From assembly GCA_023144005.1 (NCBI GenBank), contig JAGLGN010000020.1, positions 186,001 to 250,000 on the forward strand: a stretch of DNA of 64,000 nucleotides, read 5' to 3'. Shown here in pieces: positions 55,930-64,000 of this stretch (its first letter is position 1; each line of letters opens with the position of its first letter). The notes under the pieces are model-generated. The model was not told the DNA's origin, ran no database searches, and saw only the letters and a program-made list of their open reading frames with translations. Position numbers and translations under genes: made by a program. This stretch comes from a bacterium (GTDB taxonomy: Bacteria; AUK180).

Positions 55930-58389
55930 TTAAGTCGCTTTCTCAAAATTAAAACCTAAGGCATCGCCTTTTTTTATCAATTTGACGGTGCCATTGCGTA
56001 ATGTTGTATCACGCAGGAGAGCTTCAGCAAGCATATCCTCGATCAGGGATTGTACTGCCCTTCTCAGCGGACGGGCGCCGTATTGGGGATTGAATCCCTT
56101 TTCAAGGATTATGTCCTTGACAGCTTTGGGAACCTTGAGCTTCAATTCCTTGTCTTCCAAACGCACACGTAATTCATCAAGCATAATATCAATGATCTGG
56201 TACAGCTCTCCCTTATTCAGTGTTTTGAATACGATCAATTCATCTATTCTGTTCAGGAACTCCGGGCGAACCCTCTTTTTTAAATGTTCAAGTACCTTGG
56301 ATTTCATCTCTTCATAATTCTCTTCATCACTGTATTTAAGATCGAAACCCATCTTCTTTGAACCGCCTATCTCCATAGCGGCGAGGTTGGAAGTAAAAAT
56401 GATAACGGTGTTCTTAAAATCGACCATCCGGCCGGTGGAATCGGTTAACCGCCCGTCATCAAGTATCTGAAGCAGAAGATTGAATACATCCGGATGGGCT
56501 TTTTCCATCTCATCAAAGAGAATGACAGAATACGGCCTTCTTCTGACCTGTTCCGTTAAAAAGCCGCCTTCCTCATAACCCACATAGCCGGGGGGAGCTC
56601 CTATCAATTTAGAAACACTGTACTGCTCCATGAACTCGGACATATCTATACGGACTAGTGCATCTTCGGTGTCAAAGAGGAAGTCCGCCAATGCCTTGGC
56701 AAGCTCGGTCTTTCCTACACCTGTCGGCCCCAAAAATATAAATGACCCTATCGGACGACGGGGATCCTTCATTCCCGATCTGGCGCGTCGTATGGCCTTT
56801 GCCAGGACGGTTACGGCCTCATCCTGACCGATCACCCTCTTATGGAGGTCCTCCTCCATTCTAAGTAATTTCTGGCTCTCCGCTTCAGCGATCCTATATA
56901 CAGGAATACCGGTTGCGGTAGAAACTACTTCCGCGATAATATTCTCATCCACTACCTTGATCTCATTCAATTTTTTCTCTACCCAAGCCTCTTTTTTCTT
57001 TTTATACTCGATCTTCATTTTTTCCAGCTCAACATTCTTCTCTTGGGCCTTTATGAAATCCTGATTTGACAAGTACATCTTGAACTCTTTTGAAAGTTTG
57101 GCGATCTTCTTCTCAAAGGCCAATACTTCCTTGGGAAGTGTGAGTGCCTTTATCCTGACATTTGCTCCCGATTCATCTATGAGGTCAATTGCCTTATCCG
57201 GTAGAAAACGGTCTGTAATATATCTCTTTGACAGCATTACAGAATCCCTGATCGCCTCAGCGGTATATACGACCTTGTGAAAAGCCTCATATTTATCTTT
57301 TATCCCTTCCATGATCTTGATAGATTCGTCCACTCCGGGCTCATTGACCATGACCTTCTGGAATCTTCTGTCCAGGGCACGGTCCTTTTCGATATGTTTC
57401 CTGAATTCATCCAGCGTGGTAGCGCCGATGCACTGTATTTCTCCCCTTGCCAATGCGGGTTTCATCATTGAAGAAGCATCCAATGAGCCCTCTGCAGATC
57501 CCGCGCCCACAACGAGGTGAAGCTCATCCAGGAACAACATGACATTCTTTGCCTCCTGGATCTCTGTAAGGACCTTCTTCATCCGGCCTTCAAATTGACC
57601 GCGGTATTTTGTCCCCGCAACGACCGCGGCAAGGTCCAGCATCTTGATCTTCTTATTCTTCAGATTCTCTGGGACATCACCTTTGATAATTTGCTGAGCA
57701 AGCCCTTCAACGATAGCCGTCTTACCTACGCCCGGTTCGCCGATCAATGCGGGATTATTCTTCTTTCGCCTCATCAGGATCATTATCAGTCTTTCTATCT
57801 CTTTCTCACGGCCGATGATCGGATCGAGCTTACCCTCCTTTGCCATTTCGGTCAAATCCCTGGAAAACTCATCCAGATTAGGAGTGTCTGAATCGGTATC
57901 GGCCTGACGATCCTGTGTCGGATCCTCGGATATCATCGGTTTCACTCTTTTATTCTTCCTTGAAACAATCGAAAAGAACTCCCTGTAGAGGTCCTTCGGG
58001 ATGAAACCCAGATTCTGAATTATCTTATACGCCCATGAATCATCAAATTTGAACATGGCGAGCAGGAGGTGCTTGGGCTGAACCAGTTCCTCCCTAAGCT
58101 TACGGGCTTCCGAAAGTGCAATATCAAGAAGGGTTTTGGTATTAGGGGCAAATGATACCTGAATGAACGGAAAGAGCAGTTTCGGCCTGTCTATCATCTT
58201 GACATTCTTCATTACATTCTCTCGCTTGACACCTTTTTTGATAAGAAATGTACTGCTGATATCCGCATCTCCTAGATCATAAATAGCCAAGAGTATATGC
58301 TCCGGTGAAAGAAGTTCATTGTTTAGATTTATCGCATATTCACTTGCGCGCTTCAGAACCCGTTTCGACTCTTCAGAATAATTTTCCAT
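55930..58389 (-). CDS. clpC: ClpC-type AAA+ unfoldase
   Basis: 819 residues, ClpC length. N domain with two repeats ([12 protein letters not shown] and [12 protein letters not shown]). First AAA module with Walker [13 protein letters not shown] near 215, a middle coiled-coil region (about 410-480, fitting the short ClpC type rather than the long ClpB type), second AAA module with Walker [12 protein letters not shown] near 550, then a C-terminal domain. ClpC unfolds proteins for the ClpP protease and works with adaptors in stress response. clpP is not in the window. It starts one base after the sppA-like gene ends and is followed by a strong terminator. Confidence 0.93.
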   Translation of the reverse strand: MENYSEESKRVLKRASEYAINLNNELLSPEHILLAIYDLGDADISSTFLIKKGVKRENVMKNVKMIDRPKLLFPFIQVSFAPNTKTLLDIALSEARKLREELVQPKHLLLAMFKFDDSWAYKIIQNLGFIPKDLYREFFSIVSRKNKRVKPMISEDPTQDRQADTDSDTPNLDEFSRDLTEMAKEGKLDPIIGREKEIERLIMILMRRKKNNPALIGEPGVGKTAIVEGLAQQIIKGDVPENLKNKKIKMLDLAAVVAGTKYRGQFEGRMKKVLTEIQEAKNVMLFLDELHLVVGAGSAEGSLDASSMMKPALARGEIQCIGATTLDEFRKHIEKDRALDRRFQKVMVNEPGVDESIKIMEGIKDKYEAFHKVVYTAEAIRDSVMLSKRYITDRFLPDKAIDLIDESGANVRIKALTLPKEVLAFEKKIAKLSKEFKMYLSNQDFIKAQEKNVELEKMKIEYKKKKEAWVEKKLNEIKVVDENIIAEVVSTATGIPVYRIAEAESQKLLRMEEDLHKRVIGQDEAVTVLAKAIRRARSGMKDPRRPIGSFIFLGPTGVGKTELAKALADFLFDTEDALVRIDMSEFMEQYSVSKLIGAPPGYVGYEEGGFLTEQVRRRPYSVILFDEMEKAHPDVFNLLLQILDDGRLTDSTGRMVDFKNTVIIFTSNLAAMEIGGSKKMGFDLKYSDEENYEEMKSKVLEHLKKRVRPEFLNRIDELIVFKTLNKGELYQIIDIMLDELRVRLEDKELKLKVPKAVKDIILEKGFNPQYGARPLRRAVQSLIEDMLAEALLRDTTLRNGTVKLIKKGDALGFNFEKAT

Positions 58390-58390
58390 C

Positions 58391-60676
58391 TTATTCCCCC
58401 AAATATAACATCCATAGCGAAACCCCTGTAAGATCGGGAATCTTCGCTATATTAAACAGAGGTGAAAGCGGGCCTTTTCCTGTAGTGAATACCCCAATGC
58501 TTTCATCCGCAAATCTTATTGAATTCTCTTCGCATATCTCTTTGACCGCATTATCAAAAGTAGATATCTGATCCACAAGACCACTTTTCAAAGCGCGGGC
58601 GGAGCTGTATATTCTCCCGCCTGCTAATCCGGCAACTGTTTCGGCCGGTATTTCACGGCCTTCAGAAACCTTGGACTTGAAAGTCGTATAGAACACTTCA
58701 AGGTGATTTTTCATCAGAAGCAGATCCTCGTCCTCCCATTTGTCGAAGGGATCAAAGAAATCCGCTTTTTCACCGAACTTCACCGTATTGCTTTTTATCT
58801 TCAGCATTCTGAAGAAACGACCCAGATAATACTTACCGCCGAAAATACCTATGGAACCCGTAATAACATATGGATTGGCATATATCCTGTCAGCGGGAGC
58901 AGCGATATAATACCCTCCCGAAGCAGCTACCGATTCCATGTAAACATACACTTTTTTACCCTTGTTCTGAAGCCGGGTCAAGGCATGATGAATCCTGTCC
59001 GACGCGAAAGCATCACCGCCCGGAGAATCGATATAGAGCAGAACCGCCTTAATATTGTCCATCTTCTCTATCTTCCGGAACAGCTTTGTAAAGCTTCTTG
59101 CTCCAATGACGTCGCCTAGAAGCGGAGAGGATTCTTCTGTATCCAGTATCATTCCCATCATCGGGATCACAGCAATTGACGGCTTGGCAGAATAGAAATC
59201 ATCCTGGAAAGGAGATCTGTACTCACGAATACTTTCATCTTCTTCTAAAATATCTTCTGAATAAAAAAAGTCGTCAATGAGGTCGAATTGCTTTGCCTTT
59301 CCCATATCCAGAACCGGATAATTATCCACGAGCAGCCGTGCACCTTCCTGATTCAATTTGCGCCTTTTAATGATCCGGTCCAAGGAGATGGAAAAAAGAT
59401 CTCCGAGCAACTCTATCCTATTTTCCAATGCGGGGACAGAAGGCCCCTCTTTCATCATAGTCTCCGTGGCGCTCTTATAAATACAATCATCGGGCTTTAC
59501 GATCTGGGCATCGATCTTTAAGAGGTCTAGAAGGCCGCCATAATAGAGGCTCTGGGAATATATACCTCCAAAATAGAGAGAAGATTCGGGATTGGCGAAT
59601 ATCACATCACCTTCCAATGCCAGAAGATAATCCTTGAAAGGAATATATCCATGATCTAAAATAGAGATGACCGTCCTTCCCGAATTTCGAACTCGCTCGA
59701 TAGCGGAAGCGACCCTTGAGATATGCGCCATCGAAAGGCTGTTCTCACGGATCACGATATAGAGTGTTCGGAGCTTTTTCTGATCTAAAACAGAAACGAT
59801 ATTCTTGATAAGTCTTTCAATTGACGGAGTGTTCTTAAAAAGTCCCCGCTTACCGAAGGCAGAGTACTTTCCTTCAATTGTGATCTTTGCCTTTTTCTTC
59901 AGTGAAGGCAATTTCGGACGGGATTTGGTGCCCAGAGACAAGATCCCCGAGTACTCAATACCGGTGGCGTCAATATCGGTTCCGCCATGCATCGCGGTGT
60001 GGGCATTGCCAAGGAAAAAAGTGAAACCGCCTTTAAAGACTTCACCATTGGAAGTGTTTTCATAGGAAATATCAAGCTGCCCGCCTTCAATAATATCAAC
60101 GGAAAGCATCAGGCCGAAGTCATCCGGCTCATCTGCCCAGTCAAGATATCCTCTAAGGGTAAATAAGCCGGGATATCTCAAGGTCACTGTATTTTTAAAG
60201 TGTCGTTGTATGTAAGCGCCCCCATTGTTGGCGGCATCATAAATACTCATCCCCAGGCCCAGGAACCTTACCGGGTGCCAAGTGAGACCAAGGTCGAACC
60301 ATGGAGTAACCTTCCAGGAAGAGTCGAAATGCAGATTCAATGCGCAGCCAAGGGCAAAATTATTCCCTTTGCCTAATAGGAAGGATTCGCCAAGGATACC
60401 GTAATTATCGACATCCGAGGGGTTGAATATATAGGACAAGCCGTTTAATCCGAAAAAAGCGGTATTGTAGAATATTTCCGTAGTATTCTCATCACGGCCT
60501 TTAATTCCGAAAGAGCTTTCAAATAATCCTGCGTATGTAAGGTTAGCAGGATTCATATGCAATGAATCCACGCCGCGGTCATAAACAAAACCCCGTCCAT
60601 AAGTGAAACTTGAGGTCAATAATAGCGCTATGCTAATTGAGGTAATCGAAATCGCTTTTATGCCTGGAAACTTCAT
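58391..60676 (-). CDS. sppA: SppA-type signal peptide peptidase fused to an N-terminal outer-membrane-barrel-like region
   Basis: About 761 residues. After a signal peptide (MKFPGIKAISITSIS and a hydrophobic run), the first 260 residues read like a beta-barrel protein (RGVDSLHMNPANLTYAGLFE, LGLTWHPVRFLGLGMSIYDA). Then two SppA/ClpP-fold halves. The catalytic Lys is in IYKSATE near 398 and the nucleophile Ser in ESVAASGGYY near 584, as in 67-kDa SppA. SppA degrades leftover signal peptides at the inner membrane. The ATG at 60676, eight bases after GGGAG, overlaps the upstream gene by 44 bp. The fused barrel-like part is not a feature of E. coli SppA. Confidence 0.84.
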   Translation of the reverse strand: MKFPGIKAISITSISIALLLTSSFTYGRGFVYDRGVDSLHMNPANLTYAGLFESSFGIKGRDENTTEIFYNTAFFGLNGLSYIFNPSDVDNYGILGESFLLGKGNNFALGCALNLHFDSSWKVTPWFDLGLTWHPVRFLGLGMSIYDAANNGGAYIQRHFKNTVTLRYPGLFTLRGYLDWADEPDDFGLMLSVDIIEGGQLDISYENTSNGEVFKGGFTFFLGNAHTAMHGGTDIDATGIEYSGILSLGTKSRPKLPSLKKKAKITIEGKYSAFGKRGLFKNTPSIERLIKNIVSVLDQKKLRTLYIVIRENSLSMAHISRVASAIERVRNSGRTVISILDHGYIPFKDYLLALEGDVIFANPESSLYFGGIYSQSLYYGGLLDLLKIDAQIVKPDDCIYKSATETMMKEGPSVPALENRIELLGDLFSISLDRIIKRRKLNQEGARLLVDNYPVLDMGKAKQFDLIDDFFYSEDILEEDESIREYRSPFQDDFYSAKPSIAVIPMMGMILDTEESSPLLGDVIGARSFTKLFRKIEKMDNIKAVLLYIDSPGGDAFASDRIHHALTRLQNKGKKVYVYMESVAASGGYYIAAPADRIYANPYVITGSIGIFGGKYYLGRFFRMLKIKSNTVKFGEKADFFDPFDKWEDEDLLLMKNHLEVFYTTFKSKVSEGREIPAETVAGLAGGRIYSSARALKSGLVDQISTFDNAVKEICEENSIRFADESIGVFTTGKGPLSPLFNIAKIPDLTGVSLWMLYLGE

Positions 60677-61382
60677 TTTCTTTCTCCCTTTTATCTTCAA
60701 TATCAGGTGCCATCACCTCTAAGCCGGAACCACTCACTGCCAAACAATACTTTTCGGAAGGTATTGAATACCGCTTGTTCTTATCCCTTAAGACGAGGCC
60801 GGCGTCCAGCATTCTCAGTAGATATACCTTTGCAACTCCAGGCTTTCTATTCAAATCGAGGGCGATCTCTGACAGCGTCATATTCCCGCCTGACGCCAAT
60901 ATGGCCATAACAGAATTCACGGAACTGCGCCCGCTTGAAAGCCCATTGCACAGCCCTTGGATCGTAGAGAGGTAGATATTATTATTTTTCACACCTTTAA
61001 GAATGGTTCTTTCATCTTTAATGCTTATGAAGATCATCTCCTCGGAAGGAGCGATAATACTCATCTCTTTCGGGGTCAGTACAAAGGCAATATGCTTATA
61101 CTTGAGTTCCATTGTATTGAGAAATTCCTCAAATGCGGCATAGCCGTGAAAGGAAATGAACGGCTCGATGGCACCGGCAGAATTTATTATCACTGTATCC
61201 CCGCCTTTTCCTTCAGGTGGTATGGGGATGGCAAAGCGGTTGAAATATTCAAGATCGAGGACCTCTGCATCGGGCGAGATCAGAGGAAGCTCCCGATTTA
61301 TCAGATAAGTATTCTTAAATATATAAGTATTCGGCGATTTGCTTATGTGAGCAGTAAGTTCATTTATTGACATGGTTTGCAT
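60633..61382 (-). CDS. Hypothetical protein with C-terminal winged-helix domain
   Basis: 249 residues. The first 150 are mixed alpha/beta and unrecognised (NSAGAIEPFISFHGYAAFEE). Residues about 160-215 look like a winged helix: SVMAILASGGNMTLSEIALD followed by LLRMLDAGLVLRDKNKRY. It may be a transcription regulator or a DNA-binding sensor. ATGs at 61382 and 61373 both lie very near the -10 element at 61388-61393, so the mRNA is probably leaderless. It heads an operon with sppA and clpC, which suggests control of envelope or protein quality genes. This is inference. Confidence 0.65.
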   Translation of the reverse strand: MQTMSINELTAHISKSPNTYIFKNTYLINRELPLISPDAEVLDLEYFNRFAIPIPPEGKGGDTVIINSAGAIEPFISFHGYAAFEEFLNTMELKYKHIAFVLTPKEMSIIAPSEEMIFISIKDERTILKGVKNNNIYLSTIQGLCNGLSSGRSSVNSVMAILASGGNMTLSEIALDLNRKPGVAKVYLLRMLDAGLVLRDKNKRYSIPSEKYCLAVSGSGLEVMAPDIEDKREKENEVSRHKSDFDYLN

Positions 61383-61387
61383 AATAG

Positions 61388-61416
61388 ATTATACTGTATC
61401 GTATAGCAAAAATCAA
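61388..61416 (-). promoter_or_regulatory. Promoter of the winged-helix/sppA/clpC operon (leaderless)
   Basis: Minus strand TTGATT (61411-61416), a 17-base spacer and TATAAT (61388-61393), then five bases and ATG 61382. The -35 stands two bases from the start codon of the divergent kinase gene at 61419, so the two genes share a 36-bp gap. Confidence 0.6.
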
Positions 61417-61418
61417 TA

Positions 61419-62234
61419 ATGAAAAGGATCCCGATTAAATCCTCAATCTCCAGCGAATCCTTCAAGATCATTGACAAAGATGAGATCTATTTTCTGAAAA
61501 GAATACGATTGGATTATTTAAAAAAGCTCTCTAAATTTGACAGGGATAAGATCAAAACGAAGTTCCTCTCCCTGGAGTCACCCTATCTCACAAAGATCAA
61601 ACATCTTGAATACCGCCTAAGGACCGTTGACATATTAACAGAATACATCGAGGGAATACCTCTGAACTCTTTCATGGGTTTGAAGAAATATGGGAAATAC
61701 TTTTCACCGGAATTCAAGAACTACACTTCCGGATGTATAATACTCGGACTTGACGAACTTCATAAGAACGGATTACTGCACGGGGATATGAAGCCCTCGA
61801 ACATCCTGATAGGAAAAGACACACTTTCGCCGAAGATCACGGATTTCTATTTCAATTATGTAAAAATAACTCATGGTATCCCTTTTCTGAAGAAATTTCC
61901 TTTCACCAGAAGCAGGTACCGGCTGTTCGGCTCGAGAAATTATCTTCCACCCTGCAGCTTCCGGAATACCAATCCCGTAAAAGGACTTGATCGATTTGCC
62001 ATGGGAGTGACCCTCTTTGAGATCTTCACCGGCAAACCGCCCGTTCCATCCAGATTCATTTCGTCCAAAGAGCGGCTTCCTGAGTGGAAATTATCTGAAG
62101 AGCATAATGATTATTATATTGAAAACCTGGAACATTCGAATATCAAGTACCAAGCGGTAAATCTGATCCTGGACCTCATTGTAAACTATCGAGATAATAT
62201 TAATTTGAAAAAGGCGGCGAAGGTCTTTGATTAA
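61419..62234 (+). CDS. Protein kinase-like protein
   Basis: 271 residues of the eukaryotic-type or lipopolysaccharide kinase fold. An ATP-site Lys is likely K27 (YFLKRIRL), the hinge region contains TEYIEGIPLNSFM, the catalytic loop is HGDMKPSN (121-128) with the proton acceptor Asp123, and the metal-binding segment reads TDFY (D142), where most kinases have DFG. The Gly-rich loop is weak. HGD-type loops occur in KdkA/WaaP and small-molecule kinases as well as in bacterial Ser/Thr kinases, so the substrate is open. It diverges from the winged-helix gene and its end overlaps nrdR by 4 bp. No ribosome site is obvious. Confidence 0.75.
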   Translation: MKRIPIKSSISSESFKIIDKDEIYFLKRIRLDYLKKLSKFDRDKIKTKFLSLESPYLTKIKHLEYRLRTVDILTEYIEGIPLNSFMGLKKYGKYFSPEFKNYTSGCIILGLDELHKNGLLHGDMKPSNILIGKDTLSPKITDFYFNYVKITHGIPFLKKFPFTRSRYRLFGSRNYLPPCSFRNTNPVKGLDRFAMGVTLFEIFTGKPPVPSRFISSKERLPEWKLSEEHNDYYIENLEHSNIKYQAVNLILDLIVNYRDNINLKKAAKVFD

Positions 62235-62686
62235 TCTTTTTTCTCTTCAATTACCTTAGCGATATCTTCGTAGAATTTTTCGATCGAGTTGTACCTCTTA
62301 TACACCGATAAGAATCGTATATAAGCTATATCATTGATCTTTTTCAGATATTTGAGAACGATACTCCCAATATCATCGGATGTGATTATATTTGTCTTGA
62401 GAGAATATATTTCCATCTCGATCTCATCAAGCAAATTGGTTATCTGCTCGGTTGAGATATTGATCTTGCTGAAGGCGCGTGTAAGGCCGTTCAATATCTT
62501 ATGCTTTCCGAATGGTTCCAGATTTCCGTTCTTTTTCTGAACCCGGACCTCAGAAAGATCGATCATCTCAATAGTGTAAAATGTTCCCAAACATCCAATG
62601 CACTGCCTCTTTCTTCGGATAAAATTATCCTTCATCCGAGTATCGTTCACCTTAAGGGCGTCTTTTCCGCAATACGGGCATTTCAT
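62231..62686 (-). CDS. nrdR: Transcriptional repressor NrdR
   Basis: 151 residues. N-terminal zinc ribbon (MKCPYCGKDALKVNDTRMKD, then RRKRQCIGC) and an ATP-cone from about 48 (VQKKNGNLEPFGKHKILNGL). NrdR senses ATP/dATP and represses ribonucleotide reductase genes through NrdR boxes. One small difference from many NrdRs is CLGTFYTIE where others have RFTTYE. The ATG at 62686 has no ribosome site and a TATAAT five bases upstream. No nrd genes lie in the window. Confidence 0.93.
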   Translation of the reverse strand: MKCPYCGKDALKVNDTRMKDNFIRRKRQCIGCLGTFYTIEMIDLSEVRVQKKNGNLEPFGKHKILNGLTRAFSKINISTEQITNLLDEIEMEIYSLKTNIITSDDIGSIVLKYLKKINDIAYIRFLSVYKRYNSIEKFYEDIAKVIEEKKD

Positions 62687-62691
62687 ACTGT

Positions 62692-62719
62692 ATTATACAC
62701 AAAAGAATGGAATAGTCAA
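62692..62719 (-). promoter_or_regulatory. Promoter of nrdR (leaderless)
   Basis: Minus strand TTGACT (62714-62719), a 16-base spacer and TATAAT (62692-62697), then five bases (ACAGT) and the ATG. The transposase element begins 13 bases further upstream. Confidence 0.62.
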
Positions 62720-62724
62720 GGTTA

Positions 62725-63585
62725 CTAGCTTAGGGACGTTGGTGAAGAGTGTGAAGAGTTTGCCTTTTTAATTACTTGTCCGACCCAATTACGAGAGCGG
62801 TTCATCACTCTAGCGATTGTGGCATTGGATATCCTTGACTTATGTAAATGCATCACTATTTTTCTTCGATGTCCGATCATTTCACCGTCGTACAGTTTAC
62901 TCAGAAGATCGCTCTTTGAGATATTCACTTTGGACAAATACTTATTCAGCAGTTTTTCCGCGTCTTTGCCGGAAAGATAGCGTCGTTCGGCATATTTGCT
63001 CATCTCCCGGCCCTTTCTACGCTTGTCTGTCAACAATAATTCATCAGCGCTGCCAATGAAATCTTCTGAAACAGGGAAGGTATCATCCGAACTGCTTTTA
63101 AGGTATCCTTCAAGCCTAAGCAACTTGGATATCTTGGTTTTGCCCTTGTTATTGTAGAAAGAGATACTGGAATGGGGATAATCCTCAGGATGCTCAACCA
63201 ATTCAGCCTTAACAGGATTATTGTGAATATAATGCAGAATATGGAATAGATACTGTTCGTCCAGGACCGTGGAAGATTTAACCCTGCCTTGAAATACACG
63301 GCCGGCAAGGTCGTATTTTTTATTAAAGTACATCGCGTATCGTGTATTAACAAGGCGGAAGAAGTGTTCCAGAGAATTCTCCCTTCTTCTAAGCAATAGG
63401 TGGATATGATTGCGCATCAGGCAATAGCCGTATATTTCCATATCCATATCCTTTGCTACTTTATTGATAATGCTGTAATAGGCATTGAAATCATCATCGG
63501 AAAAGAACAACGGGTTCTTCCGCTGTCCCCTGCATGTTATGTGATAAAAGTAATTAGGCTCATCAAATCTTGCTCTGCGTACCAT
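62725..63585 (-). CDS. REP-associated tyrosine transposase (Y1_Tnp, RAYT)
   Basis: 286 residues. The catalytic metal-binding His pair is H60-I-H62 in MRNHIHLLLRR, and the likely nucleophile is Tyr119 in HILHYIHNNP. RVFQGRVKSS between them is typical of the family. After about 200 residues there is a C-terminal helix-turn-helix (ISNATIARVMNRSRNWVGQ). Such enzymes are HUH nucleases that act on palindromic repeats. The gene lies within an 896-bp unit with perfect 30-bp inverted ends. Its last ten or so codons (SSHSSPTSL) are read from the left terminal repeat itself, with the stop just outside. It interrupts the gap between dtd and nrdR. Confidence 0.9.
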   Translation of the reverse strand: MVRRARFDEPNYFYHITCRGQRKNPLFFSDDDFNAYYSIINKVAKDMDMEIYGYCLMRNHIHLLLRRRENSLEHFFRLVNTRYAMYFNKKYDLAGRVFQGRVKSSTVLDEQYLFHILHYIHNNPVKAELVEHPEDYPHSSISFYNNKGKTKISKLLRLEGYLKSSSDDTFPVSEDFIGSADELLLTDKRRKGREMSKYAERRYLSGKDAEKLLNKYLSKVNISKSDLLSKLYDGEMIGHRRKIVMHLHKSRISNATIARVMNRSRNWVGQVIKKANSSHSSPTSLS

Positions 63586-63627
63586 TTTCCCCTCCTTAAA
63601 CTCTTCACACTCTTCACCAACGTCCCT
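62732..63627. mobile_element. RAYT element with perfect 30-bp terminal inverted repeats
   Basis: Left end 62732-62761 and right end 63598-63627 are exact reverse complements; the outer end reads AGGGACGTTGGTGAAGAG. Each arm also holds a tandem repeat (TGAAGAGTG TGAAGAG). The same outline with T in place of G at both repeat units occurs in the element at 8124-8242. The right end touches the stop codon of dtd (63628-63630). No target-site duplication is seen, which fits an HUH-type mechanism. Confidence 0.85.
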
Positions 63628-64000
63628 CTATAAAACCAGAGTAACCGGACCATCATTTTCCAGAGTCACGGCCATATTAGCGCCAAAGATGCCTTTTTTT
63701 ACCGTCACGCCGTGCCTTTCAAGAAGCTCCGCGAATTCAAGGTATTTCTGCTTTGCCTTTACGGGCTCCTCCGATTCAGTGAAAGAAGGCCTATTCCCCT
63801 TTTTAGTAGAAGCGTATAGGGTGAATTGTGAAATAAGGAGAATCTCTCCGCTAATGTCTCTAACCGAAAGATTCATCTTCCCCTTGTTATCTGAAAAGAT
63901 CCGCAATTGTGATATCTTCTTCGCCAATTGCTCGGCTTGAACTGTGGAAGACCCCTTCCCTATCCCGATGAAAAGCAATAAGCCTCTGCCAATGGCAGAG
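63628..64000 (-). CDS. dtd: D-aminoacyl-tRNA deacylase (partial, N-terminus beyond the window)
   Basis: C-terminal roughly 124 residues. Dtd removes D-amino acids wrongly attached to tRNA. The catalytic signatures are visible: SQFTLYASTKKGNRPSF and, at the end, the Gly-cisPro-type MAVTLENDGPVTLVL. The frame continues to the window edge through AIGRGLLLFIGIGKG, which matches the N-terminal third of Dtd proteins, so the start lies just outside. An internal TTG at 63978 is not the start. The stop codon abuts the inverted repeat of the transposase element. Confidence 0.93.
   Translation of the reverse strand, partial: SAIGRGLLLFIGIGKGSSTVQAEQLAKKISQLRIFSDNKGKMNLSVRDISGEILLISQFTLYASTKKGNRPSFTESEEPVKAKQKYLEFAELLERHGVTVKKGIFGANMAVTLENDGPVTLVL

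Noticed and set aside
1-64000. tRNA or rRNA genes
   Set aside because: The gaps between genes were examined for cloverleaf-like or rRNA-like sequence and none was recognised; a covariance-model search would be needed to be certain.

Overview
The window looks like the chromosome of an uncultured, anaerobic, diderm (outer-membrane-bearing) bacterium. Evidence for two membranes: beta-barrel proteins, an OmpA-domain protein, a TamB-like protein, an SppA fused to a barrel-like region, an O-antigen-ligase-like protein and several lipoproteins. Evidence for an anaerobic, ion-pumping metabolism: a respiratory complex related to membrane-bound hydrogenases and Mbx. The mix resembles candidate phyla of the FCB/WOR-3 type, but this placement is a guess from gene content only.

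Layout. 1-6761 (+): last six genes of an Mbx-like complex (antiporter subunit, NuoH-, NuoB-, NuoC- and NuoD-like subunits, then a NuoI-like ferredoxin fused to a GltD/NfnL-type flavoprotein). 6776-8125: MATE exporter. 8124-8242: a short palindromic element. 8259-11906: outer-membrane lipoprotein and an O-antigen ligase/TPR protein from divergent promoters. 11887-18041 (-): GspE/PilB ATPase followed by a 1488-residue protein joining two MCP-like coiled-coil regions and two peptide-binding-protein domains. 18189-25175 (-): panB-nadB-uvrA-phosphohexomutase-maf operon. 25.2-29.7 kb: an AT-rich accessory stretch with a HEPN-like protein, a small lipoprotein, a nuclease-fold protein, a tiny basic protein and a zinc-ribbon/DUF1232 protein, flanked by remnants of the palindromic repeat. 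29745-40912 (-): large secreted propeller protein, RHS protein and lipoprotein in one operon. 41119-42057 (-): porin-like protein, divergent from hsp20-dnaK-dnaJ-rhomboid (42276-47643, +). 48119-51551 (-): OmpA-type protein, PqqD-like carrier, SPASM radical SAM enzyme and a previously hidden 48-residue Cys-containing peptide, which together look like a RiPP operon. 51634-61382 (-): winged-helix protein, SppA fusion, ClpC, TamB-like protein. 61419-64000: kinase-like protein, NrdR, a REP-associated transposase between perfect 30-bp inverted repeats, and a truncated dtd.

Regulation. Two sites fit the sigma-54 consensus at every fixed position: one before hsp20 and one before the OmpA/RiPP operon. 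This links a chaperone operon and an envelope/RiPP operon to the same alternative sigma factor. Several genes (MATE, the O-antigen ligase, the winged-helix protein, nrdR) have a -10 hexamer only 3-5 bases before the start codon and no Shine-Dalgarno sequence, so they are probably leaderless.

The strongest candidates for something undescribed are the RiPP operon with its overlooked precursor, the MCP-like/solute-binding fusion coupled to a pilus or secretion ATPase, and the Mbx complex with a built-in NAD(P)H-type flavoprotein.
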